NCBI RefSeq assembly: GCF_019104765.1
Contig: NZ_JAHRXJ010000014.1
Span: 1 to 55,351, forward strand
Reading direction: 5' to 3'
Length of the DNA: 55,351 nucleotides
Origin: Synechococcus sp. HK05
GTDB lineage: Bacteria; Cyanobacteriota; Cyanobacteriia; PCC-6307; Cyanobiaceae
This document shows positions 1 to 7,512 of the stretch, in pieces; within the stretch, counting starts at the first letter, position 1, and every line of letters begins with the position of its first letter. The position numbers were made by a program, and so were the translations under genes. The notes under the pieces were generated by a model, which searched no databases, was not told the DNA's origin, and worked only from the letters and a program-made list of their open reading frames with translations.

Positions 1-127
1 CCAGCAGGCAGGGAATCATCAGAACGCCGAACCAACCCACATAGAGGCGATTGTCGGTGCTGGTGACCCACTCGCAGAACTGGTTCCACGCAGAAGCGCC
101 TTGGCGCTGCTGGATGGTGGTGGTCAT
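1..127 (-). CDS. psbA: Photosystem II D1 protein, 5' end only (partial)
   Basis: The first 42 codons of the D1 reaction-centre protein, running off the left edge of the window. The translation starts [20 protein letters not shown] and continues through [17 protein letters not shown], which is the characteristic D1 N-terminus leading into the first membrane helix. D1 binds the primary donor chlorophylls, pheophytin, QB and the Mn cluster in the thylakoid membrane. The rest of the gene, including all cofactor ligands, lies outside, so the isoform (D1:1 or D1:2) cannot be judged. The gene is divergent from cofG. No good Shine-Dalgarno sequence is seen before the ATG at 127. Confidence 0.97.
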   Translation of the reverse strand, partial: MTTTIQQRQGASAWNQFCEWVTSTDNRLYVGWFGVLMIPCLL

Positions 128-331
128 GAGTACGGGATACGGAGTGCTCAGCAGCCAAGCCCAATTGGACTCGTTGATGAGCGGGAAGGAAGGACAGGCC
201 GGAAACCCGCCCTGCCACGCATCAATGTAACGGATGTTTGCGCCGTGTGACGCGCTCTTAAGGGCCAGGTGGGTTGGCTGCGCCAGCAGCGGTGCTTATC
301 TCAAGGATCAGCTGTGCTTCTGACTCCAGTG
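128..331. promoter_or_regulatory. psbA/cofG divergent intergenic region
   Basis: This region must hold the psbA promoter on the minus strand and any cofG promoter on the plus strand. On the minus strand the octamer GTTACATT (complement of 224-231) matches one half of the HLR1 consensus bound by the response regulator RpaB, and contains TTACAT, a possible -10 element. A second half-site is not convincing. This is a weak, motif-based reading; no other structure stands out. Confidence 0.35.
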
Positions 332-1288
332 ATGGCAAGCGATCTGGTGACGTGGAGTCCCAGCGTCACCCTGGTGCCCAGCCACGGCTGCTTCAACGCG
401 TGCGACTACTGCAGCTTCAGGATTCCGCTCGATCAGGCCGCCCCTCTGGGGGTGCCGGAGGCCGAGGCCCGCCTGATGGCCCGCCCGGGGGCGGCGGAGG
501 TGTTGCTCCTGAGCGGTGAGGTGGCCCCCGACTCCCCCACGCGCGGGTCTTGGTTTGCCCGCCTGCTGCAGCTCAGTCGTTTGGCCCTCGCCCACGGGCG
601 TTTGCCGCACACCAATGCCGGGCCCCTCTCGCGTCATGAGATGGCTGCCTTGGCGCGTCTCAATCCCTCGATGGGGCTGATGCTGGAAGGGGTCGGCCCC
701 GCCTACGACGCCCTGCACCGCCGTGCCCCCAGCAAAACTCTGGCGATGCGGCTGGGGCAGTTGGAGCAGGCCGGCCGGCTGGGTGTGCCATTCACCACAG
801 GCCTGTTGCTCGGCGTTGGCGAAACCATGGCGGATCGTGCGCGCGCCCTCGAGCTGCTGGCGGCGGTGCAGCGCCGATGGGGCCACATCCAAGAGGTGAT
901 CCTTCAGCCTTGGCGGCCCGATGGCGAGGCCGCCCGGCCCCTGAGCTCCCTCGAGCAGCGGGATCTTCTCGATGTGATCGCCATGGCGCGCGAGCTTCTG
1001 CCCGCTGAGGTGCATCTGCAAACGCCCCCCAACCTTTGGCCCCTAGCGCAGTTGCCTGTGGTGCTCGAGGCCGGCATCAACGATTTGGGCGGCATCGATT
1101 GCGTGGATGTGATCAATCCGGCCTATCCGCAGCCCACCCCTGAGGCGTTGCGCCAGCTGCTGGCTCCCCTGGGTTGGCGTCTGGAGCCCCGCACCTGTGT
1201 GCACCGCCACTGGTGGCCTCTGCTGCCGGCTGCCCTGAGGCGGCACGTGGAGCAGCGGGCGCGCTTGTTAGCGTCCAATGCGGCCTAG
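332..1288 (+). CDS. cofG: FO synthase subunit 1, CofG (7,8-didemethyl-8-hydroxy-5-deazariboflavin synthase)
   Basis: A radical SAM enzyme that, with CofH, makes the deazaflavin FO, used in cyanobacteria as the antenna of some DNA photolyases. The N-terminal radical SAM cluster motif CFNACDYC gives C20, C24 and C27 when the protein starts at the ATG at 332. The 318-residue length, the following NAG.L segment, and the C-terminal region with GGIDCVDVINPAYPQP all fit CofG. An upstream in-frame start at 269 would add 21 residues without family resemblance, so 332 is preferred. cofH is not in this window. The gene is 27 bases upstream of the next radical SAM gene and is probably cotranscribed with it. 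Confidence 0.88.
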   Translation: MASDLVTWSPSVTLVPSHGCFNACDYCSFRIPLDQAAPLGVPEAEARLMARPGAAEVLLLSGEVAPDSPTRGSWFARLLQLSRLALAHGRLPHTNAGPLSRHEMAALARLNPSMGLMLEGVGPAYDALHRRAPSKTLAMRLGQLEQAGRLGVPFTTGLLLGVGETMADRARALELLAAVQRRWGHIQEVILQPWRPDGEAARPLSSLEQRDLLDVIAMARELLPAEVHLQTPPNLWPLAQLPVVLEAGINDLGGIDCVDVINPAYPQPTPEALRQLLAPLGWRLEPRTCVHRHWWPLLPAALRRHVEQRARLLASNAA

Positions 1289-1315
1289 GCCCCCGCGCCC
1301 CACACCTCACTGCCA

Positions 1316-2902
1316 GTGCAACACGCCTCCCCGGAGGACCAGCGGGTGCTGTTGGTGCGCCTGCCCTGTAATCCCATTTTTCCGATCGGCCCGGTCTACT
1401 TGGCTGATCACATCCATAAGCAGTTTCCCCAGGTTGAGCAGCGGCTCCTTGATCTGGCGGCGGTGCCGCTACTGGATGTTGAAGCTGTGCTGCGCGAGCA
1501 AATCGAACGGTTTCAGCCCTCGCTGCTGGTGTTCTCCTGGCGCGATATTCAGATTTATGCGCCGGTGGATGGGCGCGGCGGCAATCCGCTGCAGAACTCC
1601 TTTGAGGTGTTCTATGCCCGCAATCCGCTGAAGCGCCTGCGCGGCGCCCTGGGTGGCTTGCGCTTGATGGGGTCGTTTTATGGCGAGCTGTGGCGCAATC
1701 TGCGCCTGGTGCGCCGCGGCCTGCGGATTGCCCGCCGCTTCCAGCCCAAGGCCCGCGCGGTGCTCGGTGGTGGTGCGGTGAGCGTCTTTTACGAGCAGTT
1801 GGGTCGCCAATTGCCCCGCGGCACGGTGGTGTCGGTGGGAGAAGGGGAGCCGCTGCTGGACAAGCTGATTCGGGGCGAGTCGCTGGAGGGTGAGCGCTGC
1901 TTCATCGCCGGCGAGGAGCCCAAGCCCGGCCTGATCCACGAGCAGCCGGCGGGCATGGAGAAAACAGCCTGCGATTACAGCTACATCGCTTCGATCTGGC
2001 CCCAGCTCGACTGGTACCTCGATGGGGGCGACTTCTACGTGGGCGTGCAGACCAAGCGCGGCTGCCCCCACAACTGCTGCTACTGCGTGTACACGGTGGT
2101 GGAAGGCAAGGCGGTGCGCGTGAACCCCGTGGAGGAGGTGATCGCCGAGATGCGCCAGCTCTACGCCAAGGGCGTGCGGGGTTTCTGGTTCACCGATGCC
2201 CAGTTCATCCCGGCGCGGCGCTACATCGACGACGCCAAGGACTTGCTGCGGGCGATTCAGGCTGAGGGTTGGAGCGACATCCGCTGGGCCGCCTACATCC
2301 GCGCCGACAACCTCGATGCCGAGCTGGCGGAGCTGATGGTGGCCACCGGCATGGACTACTTCGAGATCGGCATTACCTCCGGTTCCCAGGAGCTCGTGCG
2401 CAAGATGCGCATGGGCTACAACCTCCGCACCGTTCTGGAAAACTGCCGGCTGCTGGCCCGCGCCGGTTTCCGGGAGCACGTGTCGGTCAACTACTCGTTC
2501 AACGTGATCGACGAGCGTCCGGAGACGATTCGCCAAACCGTGGCGTACCACCGCGAGCTCGAGCGCATCTTCGGTGCCGACAAGGTGGAGCCGGCGATCT
2601 TCTTCATCGGCCTGCAGCCCCACACGCACCTGGAGCAGTACGGCTTCGACCAGGGCCTGATCAAGCCCGGCTACAACCCGATGAGCATGCTCCCCTGGAC
2701 GGCTCGCCAGCTGCTCTGGAACCCCGAGCCGATGGGCAGCACCTTCGGCCGCATTTGCCTGGAGGCGTTCGAGCGCAACCCCGCTGATTTCGGCCGCACG
2801 GTGATGGATCTGCTCGAGCGCGACTACGGCTTGGCTCCTCTGGAGGAGGCGTTGCATGCCCCGGTGGAGGGGCGGCGTGCCTTGGCGACCGCCACGCGCT
2901 GA
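1316..2902 (+). CDS. B12-binding-type radical SAM protein (photosystem II high-light acclimation family)
   Basis: A 528-residue radical SAM protein. The N-terminal third (about 10-200) looks like a cobalamin-binding Rossmann domain (VLLVRLPCNPIFPIG, LGGGAVSVFY, VVSVGEGEPLL). The core has the cluster motif CPHNCCYC (C250, C254, C257), then radical SAM barrel segments such as GFWFTDAQF and DYFEIGITSGSQ. From memory, this cyanobacterial family is labelled a photosystem II high-light acclimation radical SAM protein; its substrate is not established to my knowledge. The start is the GTG at 1316, although the GTG at 1346 before LLVRLPCNP is also plausible. It follows cofG closely and its stop codon abuts that of the convergent histidine kinase gene (TGATCA, 2900-2905). 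Confidence 0.75.
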   Translation: MQHASPEDQRVLLVRLPCNPIFPIGPVYLADHIHKQFPQVEQRLLDLAAVPLLDVEAVLREQIERFQPSLLVFSWRDIQIYAPVDGRGGNPLQNSFEVFYARNPLKRLRGALGGLRLMGSFYGELWRNLRLVRRGLRIARRFQPKARAVLGGGAVSVFYEQLGRQLPRGTVVSVGEGEPLLDKLIRGESLEGERCFIAGEEPKPGLIHEQPAGMEKTACDYSYIASIWPQLDWYLDGGDFYVGVQTKRGCPHNCCYCVYTVVEGKAVRVNPVEEVIAEMRQLYAKGVRGFWFTDAQFIPARRYIDDAKDLLRAIQAEGWSDIRWAAYIRADNLDAELAELMVATGMDYFEIGITSGSQELVRKMRMGYNLRTVLENCRLLARAGFREHVSVNYSFNVIDERPETIRQTVAYHRELERIFGADKVEPAIFFIGLQPHTHLEQYGFDQGLIKPGYNPMSMLPWTARQLLWNPEPMGSTFGRICLEAFERNPADFGRTVMDLLERDYGLAPLEEALHAPVEGRRALATATR

Positions 2903-4207
2903 TCAGCTTTGGGGCAGGTGCAGTTCGGCCTGTAATCCCCCCAGGGAGGAGCGATTCAGGGCAAGGCGCCCACCATGCAACTGGCAGCAGCGCTCCACGA
3001 TGGTGAGCCCCACGCCCGACCGGTTGCGTTGCTGCCGGTCATCGGCGGGGGCGATGCGCGGCATGCCGAGCAGATTGGCGCTGCTCAAGCCGCGACCGCC
3101 GTCTTCCACCAGCAGCACCACGCTGTTGCGCTGCTGTTGCGCAGCCAGGCGGATCGGAGGGGCGCCGTAGCGAATCGCGTTGTCGATCAGGTTTTGCAGG
3201 GCTCGCTCGATCAGGGCCTGATCCAGGCGCACCAGCAGTCTGGGCACGGCGAGGTCGATCGGCTGCTGGGGATAGCTGGCTGCCACCCGTTCACACAGTT
3301 CATCGAGGGCGCTCAACCGCGGCCGGAACGGTTCTGTTTGCTCGCCGGCGGCCTCTTGCAGCAAATGGGTGAGGCTGATCAGCCGATCGATCTCCACCCG
3401 CAGCTGCGGCAGGGCGTCGTTCCAGGCGGTGGGTTCGCTCGCTTGGTCCTCCAGCCGTTCCACCCGCATCGACAGCCGGGTCAGTGGGCTGCCCAGGTCA
3501 TGGGCGAGGCCCTGCAGAAAGCGGCGGCGTGATTCGTGTTGTTGGTTGAGCTGCTCGAGCACGCGGTTGATCCGAATGCTCAGCTCGCGCATCGCGCCCA
3601 TACCCCCTTCGGGCACCAGCTCCAGTTCGCCGGAGGGGATGGCCGGGAGTTGTCTGAGCAGTTGTTGGATCGGCCGTTGCAGCTGCCATTGCAGAAACAG
3701 CGCCATTCCGCTGCTGCCCCCCAGCATCAGACTTCCGATCCGGATCGCCGGCCAGAGCCAGGGCAGCGCCGTGCCGGGGCTGGCGTACACCCACAGCTGC
3801 GGGTTTGCTGCCGTGGAGCGCTGTACCGCCAACCAGTAGCCCCCGAGCCAGCTGCGTTGGCTGGGGGGATCCCTGCGCAAAGGACCGGCCAGGCCGGCAT
3901 CCCTAAGACTGCTGCGCAGAGCTTCGGCCTCTTGTCCTTGGGCCGGAAGGCTCTCCGGTGGGGGTTGTACGGCTGCCCAGATGCGCAGAGGGCGTTGTTG
4001 TCCGCTTCCGGCGGGGTGGCCGTGTAATTGGTTGGCCTGGCGAGCCAGGCTCAAACTGATCGCCTGGGTGGTGGTGGTTTGCAGGAGCTTGGGCATCCCC
4101 AGGCTGAGCAGGGCAAAGCTGCCTGCCCAGGCACTGGCCACACACAGGAGCAAGCGCAGGCTGTCGCCGCCGGTGAAGCCTCGAAATCGGTTGGCTCCCG
4201 CCCTCAT
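2903..4207 (-). CDS. Membrane sensor histidine kinase (EnvZ-like)
   Basis: A 434-residue sensor kinase, partner of the response regulator encoded just upstream. Two hydrophobic segments (about 18-40 and 148-173) flank a short extracytoplasmic domain with no recognised ligand motif. A HAMP-like linker (about 174-225) follows. The H box FLQGLAHDLGSPLTRL has the phospho-acceptor at His236. ATP-binding boxes are visible: N box LIDNAIRYG (Asn343), G1 VEDGGRGLS and G2 SGVGLTIV. This is a complete HisKA/HATPase architecture. The ATG at 4207 lies 4 bases beyond the stop of the regulator gene, so translation is likely coupled. The signal sensed is unknown. Its 3' end abuts the stop codon of the convergent radical SAM gene with no space for a terminator. 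Confidence 0.87.
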   Translation of the reverse strand: MRAGANRFRGFTGGDSLRLLLCVASAWAGSFALLSLGMPKLLQTTTTQAISLSLARQANQLHGHPAGSGQQRPLRIWAAVQPPPESLPAQGQEAEALRSSLRDAGLAGPLRRDPPSQRSWLGGYWLAVQRSTAANPQLWVYASPGTALPWLWPAIRIGSLMLGGSSGMALFLQWQLQRPIQQLLRQLPAIPSGELELVPEGGMGAMRELSIRINRVLEQLNQQHESRRRFLQGLAHDLGSPLTRLSMRVERLEDQASEPTAWNDALPQLRVEIDRLISLTHLLQEAAGEQTEPFRPRLSALDELCERVAASYPQQPIDLAVPRLLVRLDQALIERALQNLIDNAIRYGAPPIRLAAQQQRNSVVLLVEDGGRGLSSANLLGMPRIAPADDRQQRNRSGVGLTIVERCCQLHGGRLALNRSSLGGLQAELHLPQS

Positions 4208-4211
4208 CCGT

Positions 4212-4976
4212 TCAGGCCTGGGGCTCGATCTGCACCTCGGCGTTGAGGCGATAGCCCCGGCCGCGCACCGCTTCGATCATGCGGCCGCTGCCGCGCTTGC
4301 AGCTGTTGAGCAATTTGCGCAGCTTGGAGATGCGCACATCGATGCTGCGGCTGTTGGTGGCATCCACCAAGCTGCCGGTGGCCTGGCAGAGCTGTTCGCG
4401 TTCAAAGGCAATGCCGGGTGAGAGGCAGAAGAAGCTGAGCAGCGAGGCATCACCGCGGCTGAGGCTGTTCACCACACCCGTGGGGCCCTGCAGTTCCAGT
4501 CGTGCGGGATCAAACAGCAGGGTGTTGATCCGGAAGATCTGCTCGGGAGGCCGTTGCGGTGTGAGCTCACGGCGGTAGTCGAGCAGGCGCTCCAGCCGCA
4601 GCTGCAGCTCACGCCACAGGAAGGGTTTGGCCATGTAGTCGTCGGCACCGGTTTCCAGGCCCTCGATGCGTTCATCGGCGGCTCCCAGCGCGGAGAGCAT
4701 CAGCACCGGGAAGCGATGGCCCTGCCCGCGCAAACGCTCCAGGAGGTGGGTGCCGCTCTGGCCAGGCAGCAGCCGATCCAGCACCAGCACATGCGGCATC
4801 TCATCGCGCAAGGCCTCATCGAGGCCGTCGCTGTTTTCAAAGCTCCGGGCCTGCCAGCCGCAGCTGTTGAAGCGTTCCTCCAACAGCGAGAGGAGATCGC
4901 GATCGTCGTCCACCACCCACACCCGGGCATCGGGATGGCTTGAGGTTGCCGGCGGTTGCGCGGTGGATGCCGTCAT
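4212..4976 (-). CDS. OmpR-family response regulator
   Basis: A 254-residue two-domain regulator. The receiver domain has the acidic cluster DDD (23-25), phospho-acceptor Asp67 in VLVLDRLLPGQSG, and the conserved Lys117 in DDYMAKPF. The C-terminal winged helix carries the typical RSIDVRISKLRKLL recognition helix and the RGRGYRL hairpin. The start at 4976 is chosen because the ATG overlaps the TGA of the upstream CPBP protease gene in an ATGA arrangement (4973-4976); an in-frame start at 5009 is also open and would add 11 residues. It is expected to be phosphorylated by the kinase encoded immediately downstream. I could not tie it to a named cyanobacterial regulator. Confidence 0.88.
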   Translation of the reverse strand: MTASTAQPPATSSHPDARVWVVDDDRDLLSLLEERFNSCGWQARSFENSDGLDEALRDEMPHVLVLDRLLPGQSGTHLLERLRGQGHRFPVLMLSALGAADERIEGLETGADDYMAKPFLWRELQLRLERLLDYRRELTPQRPPEQIFRINTLLFDPARLELQGPTGVVNSLSRGDASLLSFFCLSPGIAFEREQLCQATGSLVDATNSRSIDVRISKLRKLLNSCKRGSGRMIEAVRGRGYRLNAEVQIEPQA

Positions 4977-5800
4977 GGTGCGCTGGTGCTGCTGGCTGTA
5001 TTCCACCAAGGTCTGCGCACAACCAGCAAAAGCGCAAGCCCTACGAGCCCTTCGATCCCGCCGATCGGGTTGTCAGGCCCGGTGAGCCAGACCGGCGCGT
5101 CGGCATCAATCAGCACCACTCCCTGCACCAACACAAACCAGCCGGCGACCAGTCCGCCGTGCAGACCAATCGCCCCCCAGATCAGGCCATGGTCGGCGCG
5201 GCGCTGGAGCCCGAGGGCGAGGCCCAGCAGCAGGAGCCCAAGCAGCAGCCCGAGCAGGAGCAGGGGCGGCAGGTTGAAGCGGGTGTGCACCAAGCTGAAG
5301 CAAGCCGCCTGCAGCCAAAGGGCCCGTTGCGCTCCGAGCAGCAGTTGCAGTTCTCCCAGCAGCCAACCGCGGAACAGCACTTCCTCGGCGAATCCCACGC
5401 CCAAACCGAGGGCTAAGCCATTCAGCAGCAAGCCGGCCGTGAGCCGGGGCTGCCAGCTGAGATCTCCAGTGAGCTGCAGGCAGACCAGCACCAGCGCCAG
5501 CAGCAGCACCGCCTTGATCACCCCCCGCAGCAGGGCCTTCAGCAGAGCCGATGGGCTGCCGCTCACGCCCAGGCAGCGCCAGGCATCCGCCACGCCCCAG
5601 GCGCGCTGGAGCCGCCAGGGCAGGCTGGCGAGCAAGGCGGCCACGCTGGGCAGGGCGGCAAGGGTGGCCCGCTGCGCGGCAGGAACACCGAGCAGCCCCA
5701 GCAGCATCTGCAGCCCCAGGAACAGAGCCACCAAACCAGCCGGGTAGAGCACGGTGCCCCACCAATGCAGCCTCGGGCGCTCTGGTGCGCTGGTGCTCAC
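4973..5800 (-). CDS. CPBP-family (CAAX-protease-like) intramembrane metalloprotease
   Basis: A very hydrophobic 275-residue membrane protein with the signature of the CPBP/Abi family: EEVLFRG (Glu139-Glu140, Arg144), the second motif FSLVHTRFN (His172) and a third His214 in GLHGG. In this family such residues form the intramembrane active site. Substrates in cyanobacteria are unknown. The chosen start is a GTG at 5798-5800 that overlaps the TGA of clpS (GTGA), and its own TGA overlaps the ATG of the response regulator. This places the protease in the middle of a translationally coupled run clpS-protease-regulator-kinase. That context makes a regulatory proteolysis role possible, but this is inference. 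Confidence 0.8.
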   Translation of the reverse strand: MSTSAPERPRLHWWGTVLYPAGLVALFLGLQMLLGLLGVPAAQRATLAALPSVAALLASLPWRLQRAWGVADAWRCLGVSGSPSALLKALLRGVIKAVLLLALVLVCLQLTGDLSWQPRLTAGLLLNGLALGLGVGFAEEVLFRGWLLGELQLLLGAQRALWLQAACFSLVHTRFNLPPLLLLGLLLGLLLLGLALGLQRRADHGLIWGAIGLHGGLVAGWFVLVQGVVLIDADAPVWLTGPDNPIGGIEGLVGLALLLVVRRPWWNTASSTSAP

Positions 5801-6144
5801 TCCTCGGGTTCGATCGTGCTGCTCAGGCCTTTGGCCTTGAGCGTTTCGCAATAGAACTCAGCGGGCTCGATATCGCACACGATCACCAGGCCCACCCCGG
5901 TGTTGTGGGCTTCCAGCATCACGGCGATGGCGTCCTGCTCGCTGAGCGAGGGCACCACCTGCCTCAGGGTGCCCACCACGTATTCCATGGTGTTCACCGG
6001 GTCGTTGTGGAGCAGCACTTTGTAGCGGGGTGAGGGCTTGCGTACCCGCTCCGGCGCTTTCTCCATCACGGCTGCGCCGCCGCTTTCACGGCCGGGCGTT
6101 TGGGTGGCGGTGAAAGCGGCTGTGCAGGGGGTGGATCGAGGCAT
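5797..6144 (-). CDS. clpS: ClpS, ATP-dependent Clp protease adaptor
   Basis: An N-degron adaptor that delivers substrates to ClpCP. The core KVLLHNDPVNTMEYVV matches the ClpS substrate-binding segment, followed by AHNTGVGLVIVCDIEPAEFY, the conserved second half. With the ATG at 6144 the protein has 115 residues; an alternative ATG at 6162 adds six. The variable N-terminus up to MEKAPERVRK is normal for cyanobacterial ClpS. Its stop codon overlaps the GTG start of the CPBP protease. dapL ends 44 bases upstream of this start on the same strand, so the two may share a transcript. Confidence 0.9.
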   Translation of the reverse strand: MPRSTPCTAAFTATQTPGRESGGAAVMEKAPERVRKPSPRYKVLLHNDPVNTMEYVVGTLRQVVPSLSEQDAIAVMLEAHNTGVGLVIVCDIEPAEFYCETLKAKGLSSTIEPEE

Positions 6145-6188
6145 CCTGTCCAACTCCGGCATCACGACAGCGGACTTTAGGCAGCAGC

Positions 6189-7439
6189 TCAGGCCGCAGC
6201 GGCTGCGGGAGCCAGCGCTGTCTGGATGCGGCGCATGGCTTCCAGCACGTTCTCGCGGCTGTTGAAGGCCGAGAGACGGAAGTAGCCCTCGCCGGCGGCG
6301 CCGAAGCCGCTGCCGGGGGTGCCCACCACGTTGGCCTGGTTGAGCAGTCGATCAAAGAAGCCCCAGGAATCCACGCCCTCAGGTGTTTTGATCCACACGT
6401 ATGGAGCCTGTTCTCCTCCGTACACCTGCAGGCCGGCAGCACTCAGTTCGCGGCGGATGATCGCGGCGTTCTCCATGTAGAAGCTGATCAGCGCCTTCAC
6501 CTGGGCCTGGCCTTCAGCGGAATACACCGCTTCAGCGCCGCGCTGCACGATGTAGCTCACGCCGTTGAACTTGGTGCACTGGCGGCGGTTCCACAGGGCC
6601 CAGAGCTCCACCTGCTCGCCATTGGCGGCGGTGCCCATCAGGCCGCGGGGCACCACGGTGAGGGCGCAGCGGGTGCCGGTGAAGCCGGCGTTCTTGGAGA
6701 AGGAGCGGAATTCGATCGCGCAGTCGCGGGCGCCTTCGATCTCATAGATCGAGTGGGGCAGGGAGGGGTCCTGGATGAAGGCCTCGTAGGCGGCATCAAA
6801 CAGGATCAGCGAGCCGTTGGCGCGGGCGTAATCCACCCAGGCCTTGAGCTGCTCCTTGGTGGCCACCGCGCCGGTGGGGTTGTTGGGGAAGCAGAGGTAG
6901 ATCAGATCCACCTTTTCGCTCGGGATCTGCGCGGTGAAGCCGTTCTCGGCGCTGATCGGCAGGTAGGTGAGGCCGCCGTATTGGCCGGCGTCATCGGCAT
7001 CGCCGGTGCGGCCCGCCATCACGTTGCTGTCCACATACACCGGATACACCGGGTCGGTGACGGCGATGCGGTTGCCCTCGCCCAGGATGTCGAGGATGTT
7101 GGCGCTGTCGCACTTGGAGCCGTCGGAGACGAAGATCTCCTCGGCGGAAATCTGGCAGCCGCGGGCCTGGAAATCGTGTTGGGCGATCGCTTCGCGCAGC
7201 CACAGGTAGCCCTGCTCCGGGCCGTAGCCGTGGAAGCCTTCGCGGGTGCCCATCTCATCGATGGCGGCCTTCATGGCGGTGCGGCAGGCCTCGGGCAGCG
7301 GTTCTGTCACATCGCCGATGCCCAGGCGGATGATCGGCGCACTGGGGTTGGCCTCACTGAAGGCCTTCACCCGCCGGGCGATCTCGGGGAACAGATAACC
7401 CGCCTTGAGCTTGAGGTAATTGCCGTTGACCTGGGCCAT
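6189..7439 (-). CDS. dapL: LL-diaminopimelate aminotransferase
   Basis: A pyridoxal-phosphate enzyme that converts tetrahydrodipicolinate directly to LL-diaminopimelate in lysine and peptidoglycan synthesis, the route used by cyanobacteria and plants. The fold-type I aminotransferase features are all visible: [26 protein letters not shown] (PNNPTG 185-190), LFDAAYEAF, and the PLP-binding Lys249 in [15 protein letters not shown]. The length of 416 residues fits the family of about 410, with an Ala-rich C-terminal extension. The ATG at 7439 starts [20 protein letters not shown], the usual DapL N-terminus. It diverges from the YgiQ-like radical SAM gene. Confidence 0.95.
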   Translation of the reverse strand: MAQVNGNYLKLKAGYLFPEIARRVKAFSEANPSAPIIRLGIGDVTEPLPEACRTAMKAAIDEMGTREGFHGYGPEQGYLWLREAIAQHDFQARGCQISAEEIFVSDGSKCDSANILDILGEGNRIAVTDPVYPVYVDSNVMAGRTGDADDAGQYGGLTYLPISAENGFTAQIPSEKVDLIYLCFPNNPTGAVATKEQLKAWVDYARANGSLILFDAAYEAFIQDPSLPHSIYEIEGARDCAIEFRSFSKNAGFTGTRCALTVVPRGLMGTAANGEQVELWALWNRRQCTKFNGVSYIVQRGAEAVYSAEGQAQVKALISFYMENAAIIRRELSAAGLQVYGGEQAPYVWIKTPEGVDSWGFFDRLLNQANVVGTPGSGFGAAGEGYFRLSAFNSRENVLEAMRRIQTALAPAAAAA

Positions 7440-7512
7440 GTCGTCGCATGCGGGCCGCGCGGGCCCCTGGGTACTGGGCGCGATTGTCCTACGCGGGGGT
7501 GGCCGGCTGGGG

